From Candidatus Saccharimonadota bacterium (GTDB lineage Bacteria > Patescibacteriota > Saccharimonadia > Saccharimonadales > UBA4665), in contig JAQBRP010000011.1 of NCBI GenBank assembly GCA_028286405.1, positions 1-61,053 of the forward strand: 61,053 bases of DNA, read 5' to 3'. A model generated the notes under the pieces. The model saw only the letters and a list, made by a program, of their open reading frames with translations, was not told the DNA's origin and searched no databases. This document shows positions 38,242 through 46,300 of this stretch, piece after piece (position 1 is the stretch's first letter; the number at the start of each line of letters is the position of its first letter). The position numbers and the translations under genes were made by a program.

Positions 38242-40794
38242 ATGAAATTACCAAAAGTCTACGAGCCAGGACAGTACGAGTCAGATATCTACGCCCTCTG
38301 GGAGAAAAGTGGTGCTTTTCGCCCTACCGACAGTGATAAACACTTCAGCATTGTTATGCCGCCGCCCAACGCTAATGGCAATCTGCACATCGGTCACGGC
38401 CTGACACTGGCAATTGAAGACGTCATGATTCGCCATCACCGATTAAAGGGGGAAAGCGCTCTGTTTGTACCAGGTGCAGATCACGCTGGCTTCGAAACCT
38501 GGACGGTGTACGAAAAAGAGCTCGCCAAGCAGGGAAAGAGCCGATTCGATTTTTCACGTGAACAGCTGTATGAGCAAATTTGGGACTTCGTATCATTAAA
38601 TAAAGGCAATTATCAGCAGCAGTTCCGCCAGCTCGGTGCCAGTGTAGATTGGGAACATTACACCTATACACTGGATGAAAAAGTCGTAAAACAAGCTCAC
38701 GCCACTTTCCGCAAAATGTTCGAGCAATCATTAATTTATCGAGCCGAAAAGTTAATAAGTTACTGTACATTTCATGGTACTGGCTTTGCCGATATTGAAG
38801 TTACGCACAAGGAAGAGCAGGGGCATTTATGGTACATTACCTACCCCCTCACTGATGGCAGCGGAGAACTCACCGTCGCCACGGCTCGTCCCGAAACACT
38901 GTTTGGTGATGCCGCTGTTGCGGTTCACCCCGACGATAAGCGCTACAGTAAATTCCTCGGTAAAACGGTCAAGCTACCCCTGACGAATCGTGAGATACCG
39001 GTTATCGCCGATGACTTCGTGGACCCTAAGTTCGGTACCGGTGCGGTGAAAATTACGCCCGCCCACAATCAGACCGACTTTGAAGTAGGCAAGCGCCACG
39101 ACCTGCCTATGATTCGTGTTATTAACTCTGAAGGTTTCATTAACACCGACATGCCCGAAGCCTACCGAGGCCTAACCGTTGACGAAGCTCGAGAGCGAAG
39201 TGTGGCTGATCTGAAAGAGCAGGGGCTGCTGGTTAAAACTGAGGCTATCGTCCACAGCGTCGGCCACTGTTACAAATGCGATACCGTCATTCAGCCCCTG
39301 TTACGTGAGCAGTGGTTCGTTGATATGCAAACCTTGGTTAAGCCAGCCATTGCAGCCCTCAAAGCAAATAAAATCAGCTTCCAGCCAGCCGCCAAACAGC
39401 AGCAACTGATTACCTATTTTGAGAACACTCGCGACTGGAACATCAGCCGCCAAATTGCCTGGGGCATTCCGATTCCGGCCTTCCAGAATGTTGATGAGCC
39501 AGACGATTGGATTGTCGACGAACGGGTAGCGGAGGAGTTTTTGCAGGTCGGGGACAAAACCTATCGCCGTGATCCTGACGTATTTGATACGTGGTTCTCG
39601 AGCAGTTCATGGCCCTACGCCACGCTGAACTTCCCCGACGGCGAAGAGTTCAAGAAGTTCTACCCATTATCGGTCATGGAAAGCGGCCACGACATTCTGT
39701 TTGCCTGGGTATCGCGCATGATCGTGTTTGGCCTGTACAACACCGGTGAAGTGCCATTCACGAGCGTGTACCTGCATGGCATGATCCAAGATGAACACGG
39801 TCAAAAGATGAGCAAGAGTAAGGGCAACGTCGTGAACCCAATCGAGAAGGTGCTGCAGTACGGCTCTGACGCCTTCCGCATGGGCATTATTGCCGACGAG
39901 ACCGCTGGCGCGAACCGACCTTATGATGAGTCCAAGCTGGTTGGTGCCCGTAACTTCGCCAACAAACTGTGGAATATTGCTCGCTACATTGAGTCACTGG
40001 TTGGTGACGTAACAGAGCGGGAAGCGCCAAAATCACAGTCCGCGGCCGATCACTGGGTACTCGGCAAGCTACAGCAGACTCAGGAACGGCTGACCAAGCA
40101 GCTCGACAGTAATCGCCTGAGCGAAGCCTATGACACGCTGTACCACTTTGTATGGGACGACGTAGCCGATTGGTACATTGAAGCCAGCAAGGCACAGCCA
40201 AACCTGCCGCTGCTGATGCACGTACTGGAATCCACACTACTGCTAGCGCATCCATTTGCCCCCTTCCTAACAGAGACAATTTGGCAAACACTAGCCTGGG
40301 AGCAAGATTCAATTTTGGCTAAACGTACCTATGCCGAGCCACTCGACTTTAGTAAGCAGCAGATGGCTAACTTTACCGAAATTATGACAATTGTCAGCGA
40401 AGTCCGCTTAATTCTGAACAGCCTGAAAGCCAGCGGTGTCACGCTGCACTACACCGACGCACCATTCATTACTGATAACGCCGCCAGCATCAAGCAGCTG
40501 ACCCGTTTACGAGCAGTGGTTGAGGCACCAAGCGGAACCGGCCTGAGCCTGACCAGCACCAAGCACAAGACCTGGCTGGACATCGACCAAGCAACTGCTG
40601 CTGCCTACGTCAAAGACCTAGAAGAGCAGGGGACCAAGCAGGCTGCCGCTATCAAACAACTCGAGGGCCGCCTGGCCAACAAGGGCTACGTTGCTAACGC
40701 ACCAGAAGCAATTATTGCTCAGACTAAGGCCCAGTTAACAGAGGCCAAACAAGTGCTCGAGAACATTGAGCGCGAAAAGCTGCGCTTTAGCTAG
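38242..40794 (+). CDS. valS: Valyl-tRNA synthetase
   Basis: 850 aa class I synthetase. HIGH motif PPPNANGNLHIGHG (~40), GADHAGF, the editing-domain part TVATARPETLFGDAAVAVHPDD, and KMSKSKGNVVNP (~521). The C-terminal coiled coil (QAAAIKQLEGRLANKGYVANAPEAIIAQTKAQLTEAK) is the tRNA-Val-binding arm that sets ValRS apart from IleRS. TATAGT ends 8 nt before the ATG. A TTC..GGTAACAGAGGTGG tract lies between it and tsaD but no T-box is seen. Confidence 0.96.
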   Translation: MKLPKVYEPGQYESDIYALWEKSGAFRPTDSDKHFSIVMPPPNANGNLHIGHGLTLAIEDVMIRHHRLKGESALFVPGADHAGFETWTVYEKELAKQGKSRFDFSREQLYEQIWDFVSLNKGNYQQQFRQLGASVDWEHYTYTLDEKVVKQAHATFRKMFEQSLIYRAEKLISYCTFHGTGFADIEVTHKEEQGHLWYITYPLTDGSGELTVATARPETLFGDAAVAVHPDDKRYSKFLGKTVKLPLTNREIPVIADDFVDPKFGTGAVKITPAHNQTDFEVGKRHDLPMIRVINSEGFINTDMPEAYRGLTVDEARERSVADLKEQGLLVKTEAIVHSVGHCYKCDTVIQPLLREQWFVDMQTLVKPAIAALKANKISFQPAAKQQQLITYFENTRDWNISRQIAWGIPIPAFQNVDEPDDWIVDERVAEEFLQVGDKTYRRDPDVFDTWFSSSSWPYATLNFPDGEEFKKFYPLSVMESGHDILFAWVSRMIVFGLYNTGEVPFTSVYLHGMIQDEHGQKMSKSKGNVVNPIEKVLQYGSDAFRMGIIADETAGANRPYDESKLVGARNFANKLWNIARYIESLVGDVTEREAPKSQSAADHWVLGKLQQTQERLTKQLDSNRLSEAYDTLYHFVWDDVADWYIEASKAQPNLPLLMHVLESTLLLAHPFAPFLTETIWQTLAWEQDSILAKRTYAEPLDFSKQQMANFTEIMTIVSEVRLILNSLKASGVTLHYTDAPFITDNAASIKQLTRLRAVVEAPSGTGLSLTSTKHKTWLDIDQATAAAYVKDLEEQGTKQAAAIKQLEGRLANKGYVANAPEAIIAQTKAQLTEAKQVLENIEREKLRFS

Positions 40795-40853
40795 ATAGCT
40801 TTACCTTGACTAATTCAATATTTGTAGTAAAATAAGCTTTAATTGGAGACATC

Positions 40854-41183
40854 ATGTTAAAGCACTTACCAACTACTTATGAAATCGCCATCCAAGAGCC
40901 AGAAAGCCAATACGGTCCCGCTTATGATCGACTTTGGACTGCTGTTAGTGGCTTTGACACTTCTACCACCGTGCATGATCAAATTGCTGCGATAGTGCCA
41001 GAACTTGCTCCCAATGCCGACAGCTACACTGTGCGACTACTGGGCACTGTCGAGGTTAAAGAACTCGCCAAGAGTGCCGTCAAGCCAGACACACCCGAAG
41101 GCTTTCGACCCCGTAACGTCGGACACTTAACGGTGCAGCACGTTAAGTACGAACTAGCCGACCCTCAACTGTTTCACAACTAA
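40854..41183 (+). CDS. Hypothetical protein, 109 aa
   Basis: Soluble 109-aa protein with helical and strand segments (AYDRLWTAVSGFDTSTTVHDQIAAIVPELAP, YTVRLLGTVEVKELAKSAV, VGHLTVQHVKYEL). No family recognised. TTGGAGACATC gives a Shine-Dalgarno 6 nt before the ATG. It lies 59 bp downstream of valS, with an AT-rich stretch (TAATTCAATATTTGTAGTAAAAT) that could be a promoter. It ends 8 bp from the converging XRE-HAD gene. Confidence 0.6.
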   Translation: MLKHLPTTYEIAIQEPESQYGPAYDRLWTAVSGFDTSTTVHDQIAAIVPELAPNADSYTVRLLGTVEVKELAKSAVKPDTPEGFRPRNVGHLTVQHVKYELADPQLFHN

Positions 41184-41191
41184 AGTGCCCG

Positions 41192-42037
41192 TTAATCGGC
41201 AAGCTCAAGGGCTTTGCGGACATTAGCAGCCGACTCTTCTGGCCGTGCGTAATCGAACCAAACTACACGAAGGCCGTGCTTTTCGGCGGCTACCAGATTG
41301 GTTTGGGTATCGTCTACAAACAGGATTTCGTCTACCGGTACGCCAGCTTGCTCAACAGCGTAGCTGTAAATTTGCGACTCGGGCTTGATCATACCGATAA
41401 CTGAGGAATCGACAATCACATCGTAGGGCAGGGTAGGGATTTTGCCGAGTTTTAATAACTCGTCGAGCATTCCGGGCATAATGTTGGTCAGTAAGCCAAT
41501 GCGGTAGTGCTCTGCCACCCAGGCAAGGGTCTGGTGCATGTCTAGAAGCGGCTCAGCGGCTTCGAGGTAGTATGACGCCCAATCGAGCGACTCGATGCCT
41601 AAACGACCGGCTACGGCGGCATTAAAGTCGTCGAGCGTCATGGTGCCGCGGCAAACTTCATCATTGAAGTGTAAATAAGCCATTTCGACTTGTTCGGGGG
41701 CTAACCCATGGTCTTCGGCTACGCGAGCGGAGGCCCGCTGGTAAAAGCGCACCAGGCAGCCATTGACGTCAAAATAGACAAACGTTAGGCCACTCTTAGA
41801 CTTACCGTAGCTACGACTACTGCTGCCAATGCCTAACAGATCATCGAGCGACATTTTAAGCGCCCCGGCAATGCTCTGAATCGTGAAAATGGAAGGGGAT
41901 CTAATGGCTCCGCGCTCGATTTTAGCCAGCGTCGAAAAGCTCAAATTAGCGGCATGACACAGCTCTTGCTGCGTTAAGCCTGCACTACGTCGCACCTCTT
42001 GCAGGCGTTTGCCCAACCCCTTCTCGTCCATGGCCAT
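41192..42037 (-). CDS. XRE-HAD fusion protein
   Basis: 281 aa. Residues ~5-62 are a Cro/C1 HTH (LGKRLQEVRRSAGLTQQELCHAANLSFSTLAKIERGAIRSPSIFTIQSIAGALKMSLDDLLG); after a Ser-rich linker, residues ~78-281 are a HAD domain with FVYFDVNGCLVRF, a cap region, LLTNIMPGML and FVDDTQTNLVAAEKHGLRVVWFD. The second Asp of motif I is Asn (D-V-N), as in the HAD protein at 6.4 kb. The fusion suggests a regulator gated by a phosphorylated or small ligand. TATTAT ends 6 nt before the ATG. Target genes unknown. Confidence 0.88.
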   Translation of the reverse strand: MAMDEKGLGKRLQEVRRSAGLTQQELCHAANLSFSTLAKIERGAIRSPSIFTIQSIAGALKMSLDDLLGIGSSSRSYGKSKSGLTFVYFDVNGCLVRFYQRASARVAEDHGLAPEQVEMAYLHFNDEVCRGTMTLDDFNAAVAGRLGIESLDWASYYLEAAEPLLDMHQTLAWVAEHYRIGLLTNIMPGMLDELLKLGKIPTLPYDVIVDSSVIGMIKPESQIYSYAVEQAGVPVDEILFVDDTQTNLVAAEKHGLRVVWFDYARPEESAANVRKALELAD

Positions 42038-42086
42038 ATAATACCAGTGCTACGGCTGTTGCAGCAAGCAAAATAGTATTAAACGG

Positions 42087-42269
42087 CTAATCTAGTGAAA
42101 CAAGTGTGTTGAGCAGGATGATCATGATTAAGAAAATCAGTCCAAACGTGATGGCCACCAGTGTCCAAACGCTGGCTGCGTTACCATAACCCACGCGGCG
42201 ACCGAGCTTAGAGTAGGCAAGACCGGCTGCGCCGGCTGCCACACACAGTGAAATAAGTACGTTTCCCAT
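42087..42269 (-). CDS. Small membrane protein, 60 aa
   Basis: 60 aa with two hydrophobic segments: VLISLCVAAGAAGLAYSKLG and VWTLVAITFGLIFLIMIILLNTLVSL, joined by GRRVGYGNAA. TACACT ends 7 nt before the ATG (leaderless), supporting a real gene. It lies between the XRE-HAD and HIT genes on the same strand. No family recognised. Confidence 0.7.
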   Translation of the reverse strand: MGNVLISLCVAAGAAGLAYSKLGRRVGYGNAASVWTLVAITFGLIFLIMIILLNTLVSLD

Positions 42270-42282
42270 TGGTTACAGTGTA

Positions 42283-42675
42283 CTAAAACGCTAATGTTTT
42301 AGCCATGGCATCGAGGGCGGCGATGTCTGGTTCCCCATTGGTATCGGGCTGGGCGTAATAGCCAGCAGCCGTATGGAAGGGAACTAGGTGCACATGGACA
42401 TGCGGCACATCGGTACCGATGACCTTAACACCGACGTATGGCACGTTTAGCACCTCTCGCAAATGACGACCAACCTTTTTAACGGTGTCCATGACCGCTT
42501 GGTAGTCCTCATCTGACAAATCCCACAAAAACTCCACCTGAGTTTTGGGAATAACCAGTGTATGGCCGGGTTGGGTTGGATAAATATCGAGGAAGGCTAG
42601 GGTTTTTTCGTCTTCGTAGATTTTTTGGCAGGGGATTTCGCCCTTGATGATTTTGGTGAAAATTGAGTCTTGCAT
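42283..42675 (-). CDS. HIT-family protein (Hint-like)
   Basis: 130 aa from the ATG at 42675. The histidine triad HVHVHLVPF and the family's start QDSIFTKIIKGEIPCQKIYEDEKTLAFLDIYP are clear. Hint-type proteins hydrolyse adenylated substrates. TACAAT ends 6 nt before this ATG; the ORF-track start six residues upstream lacks support. The metal-binding Cys at ~13 (IPC) is kept. Confidence 0.94.
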   Translation of the reverse strand: MQDSIFTKIIKGEIPCQKIYEDEKTLAFLDIYPTQPGHTLVIPKTQVEFLWDLSDEDYQAVMDTVKKVGRHLREVLNVPYVGVKVIGTDVPHVHVHLVPFHTAAGYYAQPDTNGEPDIAALDAMAKTLAF

Positions 42676-42725
42676 GGTTCTATTGTACGTCATGAAGAGT
42701 TCATGAAAACCAGAAAACCTTATGC

Positions 42726-42753
42726 TTGCCTGACTGTAAAACTAGCCTACACT
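42726..42753 (+). promoter_or_regulatory. Promoter of the SGNH hydrolase gene
   Basis: TTGCCT (42726-42731), 16-nt spacer, TACACT (42748-42753). AGGGGAG follows at 42764-42770, but the nearest in-frame start is TTG at 42786, 15 nt on. Confidence 0.55.
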
Positions 42754-42785
42754 GGCCAGAAGTAGGGGAGAGAAAGTGAGTTCGC

Positions 42786-45359
42786 TTGCGCCTCTGGATA
42801 GTGCTGGCCGTTTTCCTGCTATCACTTACTCGTAGCCTGTCGGCGAGTGGCACCTCGCTAGCTAATGCTCCCGATATTCCGTGGGCCCAACCGAGGGCCA
42901 TGGCCCTCAATAACACCGGTCCAGTAGCCGTGGCTGAAACAGAACATAGTTATGCCTGCACAGCCATGGCCTTTCGCCTAATTGATGACCTCAGTAAACG
43001 CTTGCGCCAAGGCTGTTTTGTGCAATCGGCTATTGGACTCATTGATCCCGACCAAAGTGTCGCCATATTCACCGGCACCGACGAGGGTGAGCTAATCAAA
43101 TTTGGTGGGCAATCGGCAGCCCTGAGCATTTTGCCCTATTCGGCAAGCGTGGGCCGCTTTGGCGGTTTTCCGGGGATGGGCACATATATGTACCTGTATA
43201 CGTATTTTCCGGGAGCGCTCCAAAGTGAAGGTATTCCGCAGTATGGCCGCTATAAGTCAGTGGTTTCGCAACCAAACTTTGTAGTAACAGACGAGGCTGG
43301 GCAGCCGCTGCCGGTAAACTCACAGGCGTTGGGCTACGCGCCACGAGGGCAGTGGATGGTAACCGAGTCGCCGGGCAATGCACTGGTTCGCATTAATCTG
43401 GCCGATTTCTCAATTTTACCGTTTGGTAAGTCGTTTGATACGCCGGGCATGCCCTTTGCTGGGCATACTGCTAGCCTGGCCGTTACCGGCGATGGTCGTT
43501 ACGCAGCAGTGGCCAGTACGGAGTTTTCGAGCTTTAAGGTGTACGATCTCGCTGCCTGCACAACTCCCAAGGCCTGTCCGGCGCACGACTACTGGCAATA
43601 CGTAAAAACCCAGATTGGGAGCAATCTGAGCCGTATTTCGCAGGTTAGCTTCGTCCGTGATGACCTGATTAGCTTTAACGCCACCAATGGCTCACAGACA
43701 AATAGCTATCTGTTGGCTCCGAGTGGTCAAATCACCTCACTACTACCCTATCTGGGACTGGGCGACTCATACGCCTCCGGGCAGGGAGCCTGGAACTACC
43801 TTGCCGGCACCGATACCGCGGTGAACCACTGCCACCAATCAGCTCATTCGTATCCGCTGCGGCTCGACGGCCGTTCTGTCGCCTGCTCAGGGGCACGCAG
43901 CCGCGACATTATTAATCAATCAGCCAACTACAGCGGCCAGGTCAGTGATCATCGTAGCGCCAAATCTCGCGAGGCCGACGGCAGTGAAACCAGTATTTTG
44001 CACGACTTTACACCGGGATACCTGGCACAACAAGCGTTTGTGACTGCCTACCAGCCAGGGGTGATCACGATACAAATCGGCGGTAACGATGTTGGGTTTA
44101 AAGATATGTTGCTACGCTGCGTCAGCCCCGGCGACTGCTATCAGACATACGAGGATCGTCTGGAAGCCGAGCAGACAATTGCCCACAACTACTCAAAATG
44201 GGTCGACCTATTTAGGCAACTGCAGAAAACAGCGCCGGCTGCTCGCCTATACGCCCTTGGCTACCCGCAGATTGTCACAACGGGTGGCAAATGCGGGCTG
44301 AACGTTCATTTAACGCCTGGCGACATCGACTTTGCCCGCCAGGTAACCGCCTACATTAATGGTGTCATTCAAAAAGCTGCGGCTGCAGCCGGCGTGCAGT
44401 ATGTCGATGTTAGCAGCGCGCTAGCCGGCTATGAACTCTGTAGTAGTGCAGCAGGTAACGTAGCGGTTAACGGTGTAACTGCCGGCAATGATACGCTGGG
44501 CGTACTGGGGCAGGAGAGTTTTCATCCAACCGCCTTCGGGCACGAACTGATCGAGCAGGCAATCAGACGGGCTACTCATAATTTTGCAAACACTCCAAAG
44601 CTAGCTAGCAACCCGGGCCAGGCAGTTCCAGCCCCCAGCGGCAGCGACCCACTACTACAAGCACCGCGGTCGGGTCGGCCAGTCAAAACAATCAGCCCAG
44701 CCAGCGGCATGACGAGCAGCGGGGTAAAGGGCGGCTCGGTAACAATTGATCTTGTCGGGGCCGATTACGGGCTACGCCCCAACACGACATACACCGTACA
44801 GATCGGCCAGACGACGACCAGCCCCGCACAAACTGATAGCCAGGGCGATATACAAACCACCGTGCCAATACCTCCGGCCGTCAATCCGGGCATCCAGCCC
44901 GTGGTGGTTTCAGGCCTCAGCCAAGGAGAAGACCCCGTAACCATTACTGATACGACGTACGTCGGGCATAGCCCCACCGATTACGACGGCGATGATGTCC
45001 CCAACCCGCAAGATTCCTGCCCATTAGTCGTGAACTCCGGCAGTGACGATGATCATGACAACCTCGACGATACCTGCGATTCCGAGTTCACGTTGCCGAC
45101 CAGTAAGCATTCGTCTGCAGCCGATGCCGGTGGGGGTCTCCTTAAGTTAAGCGTTCAGCACATAATGAACGCTGCACATTTTGGGCCAACAAAAAATGAT
45201 AACTCGGCTCCTCAAACTGCGGTGCTGAGCGCGGCCACGGCAACACCGCATTACGGGGGCACACGGGGTCAATACTACACTTGGTTATTGTTGCTACTGG
45301 TACTGGTAATCATGCTCTTGGTTGTATGTTGGATGAGAAGGCGAGGGGACCGAGGCTAG
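42786..45359 (+). CDS. Secreted SGNH/GDSL hydrolase with TSP3-like repeat and TM anchor
   Basis: 857 aa. A signal peptide (WIVLAVFLLSLTRSLSASG) is followed by a beta-propeller-like N-region (~35-320). The SGNH hydrolase domain has GLGDSYASGQ (Ser ~326), IGGNDVGF (~431) and ESFHPTAFGHE (~576), giving Ser and His of the active site. A beta-sandwich (~640-725) and a calcium-binding TSP3-type run (DYDGDDVPNPQDSCPLV, DDDHDNLDDTCD) lead to one C-terminal TM helix (YTWLLLLLVLVIMLLVVCWM) with RRRG. Likely an exported esterase on the cell surface acting on host lipids or glycans. The start is a TTG at 42786 or GTG nearby; no ATG is available. Confidence 0.85.
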   Translation: MRLWIVLAVFLLSLTRSLSASGTSLANAPDIPWAQPRAMALNNTGPVAVAETEHSYACTAMAFRLIDDLSKRLRQGCFVQSAIGLIDPDQSVAIFTGTDEGELIKFGGQSAALSILPYSASVGRFGGFPGMGTYMYLYTYFPGALQSEGIPQYGRYKSVVSQPNFVVTDEAGQPLPVNSQALGYAPRGQWMVTESPGNALVRINLADFSILPFGKSFDTPGMPFAGHTASLAVTGDGRYAAVASTEFSSFKVYDLAACTTPKACPAHDYWQYVKTQIGSNLSRISQVSFVRDDLISFNATNGSQTNSYLLAPSGQITSLLPYLGLGDSYASGQGAWNYLAGTDTAVNHCHQSAHSYPLRLDGRSVACSGARSRDIINQSANYSGQVSDHRSAKSREADGSETSILHDFTPGYLAQQAFVTAYQPGVITIQIGGNDVGFKDMLLRCVSPGDCYQTYEDRLEAEQTIAHNYSKWVDLFRQLQKTAPAARLYALGYPQIVTTGGKCGLNVHLTPGDIDFARQVTAYINGVIQKAAAAAGVQYVDVSSALAGYELCSSAAGNVAVNGVTAGNDTLGVLGQESFHPTAFGHELIEQAIRRATHNFANTPKLASNPGQAVPAPSGSDPLLQAPRSGRPVKTISPASGMTSSGVKGGSVTIDLVGADYGLRPNTTYTVQIGQTTTSPAQTDSQGDIQTTVPIPPAVNPGIQPVVVSGLSQGEDPVTITDTTYVGHSPTDYDGDDVPNPQDSCPLVVNSGSDDDHDNLDDTCDSEFTLPTSKHSSAADAGGGLLKLSVQHIMNAAHFGPTKNDNSAPQTAVLSAATATPHYGGTRGQYYTWLLLLLVLVIMLLVVCWMRRRGDRG

Positions 45360-45379
45360 CCCCCGCCGCATGTTAATGG

Positions 45380-45444
45380 CACTCTAAAAACAGGTATACG
45401 AATGATACTAAATAAGTATCATTCGTATACCTGTTTCTGGAGTG
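45380..45444. repeat. 65-bp palindrome, copy 3 (27 of 29 pairs)
   Basis: Left arm starts CACTCTAAAAACAGG and ends GAATGATAC; loop TAAATAA; the right arm mirrors it except at two positions. The middle of the arms (CAGGTATACGAAT) differs from copy 1 (GTAGTATATGTTT), yet both sides differ in the same way, so pairing is retained. It lies 20 bp after the SGNH hydrolase stop. Confidence 0.88.
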
Positions 45445-45475
45445 CTAGTTTTGTGGGAGGGATTATAGCTTCACG

Positions 45476-45557
45476 CCGGCAAGCCTCTTAATTTTGTATG
45501 AAGGGCTTGTCGGGTTCGGCATATGCTGTCCGCTAATCGCGGCCATCATCGAACCCG
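45476..45557. ncRNA. Candidate structured RNA between palindrome copy 3 and the tRNA genes
   Basis: Two stems lie in tandem: CCGGCAAGCC/GGCTTGTCGG (45476-45485 with 45504-45513, one G-U) and CGGGTTCG/CGAACCCG (45511-45518 with 45550-45557) enclosing CCGC-TAATC-GCGG. They share bases 45511-45513, so they partly exclude each other. No promoter is convincing. It is not recognisable as tmRNA, SRP or 6S RNA. Confidence 0.4.
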
Positions 45558-45581
45558 TTCAGTAATCTCTCGCTCACCAAC

Positions 45582-45708
<127 letters not shown>

Positions 45709-45774
45709 GTGTTGAGATATTGTAACAGATAAGCCGGTCGGCGGGAGACACTAGCATCAGATGCCAGAACATGC

Positions 45775-45780
45775 TAAAAT
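45775..45780 (+). promoter_or_regulatory. Extended -10 of tRNA-Arg
   Basis: TGCTAAAAT fits an extended -10 (TGnTAAAAT). The 20-nt stretch TGCTAAAATTACCCCTGTTA is nearly the same as the one before tRNA-Ser(UGA) (TGCTATAATCACCCCTGTTA). Confidence 0.6.
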
Positions 45781-45808
45781 TACCCCTGTTACTTTGGACG
45801 AAGTACAT

Positions 45809-45885
45809 GGACGCGTAGCTCAGCTGGATAGAGCGTCGGCTTGCGGAGCCGAAGGTCGTAGGTTCGAACCCTGCCGCGTTCACCA
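45809..45885 (+). tRNA. tRNA-Arg(GCG)
   Basis: 77-nt cloverleaf: acceptor GGACGCG/CGCGTTC, D-arm AGCTCAGCTGGATAGAGC, anticodon stem TCGGC/GCCGA with loop TTGCGGA, T-arm GTAGGTTCGAACCCTGC, discriminator A, encoded CCA. Anticodon GCG reads CGC (and CGU by wobble). Confidence 0.95.
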
Positions 45886-45898
45886 ATTTTGCAAATTC

Positions 45899-45924
45899 AA
45901 AAAGACCCCCGAAGGGGTCTTTTT
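45899..45924. terminator. Terminator of tRNA-Arg
   Basis: AAAAAGACCCC-CGAA-GGGGTCTTTTT: an 11-bp stem with tetraloop, U-run on the plus strand and a matching T-run on the minus strand. Works in both directions. Confidence 0.92.
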
Positions 45925-46013
45925 ATGTGATAAAAATAGGTCGAATCCTGTGAGATTTCTCATAGCATTAGCAGTAACAGCCCCCGTATGCTGCAAGTGT
46001 AGAGGAGTTCTAC

Positions 46014-46091
46014 ATGAAATTATCATTAATCAAACAACGGATCCCCAAGCAGAAGCAGCCCGACGCTTGGCGTAAATTTATCGAATACTAA
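46014..46091 (+). CDS. Microprotein A, 25 aa (not in ORF track)
   Basis: ATG at 46014, TAA at 46089-46091, 25 aa: a basic stretch (LIKQRIPKQKQ) followed by PDAWRKFIEY. An AGGAG core sits 6 nt before the ATG, inside a GTAGA-GGAGT-TCTAC stem-loop. The end motif (AWR.FIE) resembles RWWRQLIEE of microprotein C. It ends at 46091 with the converging microprotein B ending at 46092. Too short for a family call; the SD and the shared motif are the support. Confidence 0.55.
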   Translation: MKLSLIKQRIPKQKQPDAWRKFIEY

Positions 46092-46187
46092 CTAGTACTG
46101 CCGCCTTTGGCGGTTAAGATCTTGTTGGACTTTTTTCGCTTGGGCTTCGGCTTTCCGTAAACGTTCAAGGGCTTCCTCGAAGGTCAT
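46092..46187 (-). CDS. Microprotein B, 31 aa (not in ORF track)
   Basis: ATG at 46187, TAG at 46092, 31 aa: FEEALERLRKAEAQAKKVQQDL is a strongly amphipathic, coiled-coil-like helix with a basic end (NRQRRQY). AAGGAGGGATCCCTC precedes the ATG, a full Shine-Dalgarno 9 nt away. A TATAGT lies ~30 nt further upstream. Probably soluble; no family. It abuts microprotein A end to end. Confidence 0.6.
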   Translation of the reverse strand: MTFEEALERLRKAEAQAKKVQQDLNRQRRQY

Positions 46188-46300
46188 GAGGGATCCCTCC
46201 TTATTAAAAACTAACTATACCAGCACGGGACAGGGCATTCAGTTACTTATCTAACAGCCATGTAAGGTATACTTAAGGAAACCATAAGCTTATTGAGACT

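Noticed and set aside
136-45444. Palindromes as insertion-sequence ends or intrinsic terminators
   Set aside because: No transposase ORF lies beside any copy, there are no direct-repeat duplications that I can see, and no T-tract follows either arm.
45476-45557. tmRNA, SRP RNA, RNase P or 6S RNA
   Set aside because: No conserved SRP GGUCAGG.CCGGAAGGAAGCAGC, tag frame, P4 core or 6S bubble can be seen; the region is too short for tmRNA or RNase P.
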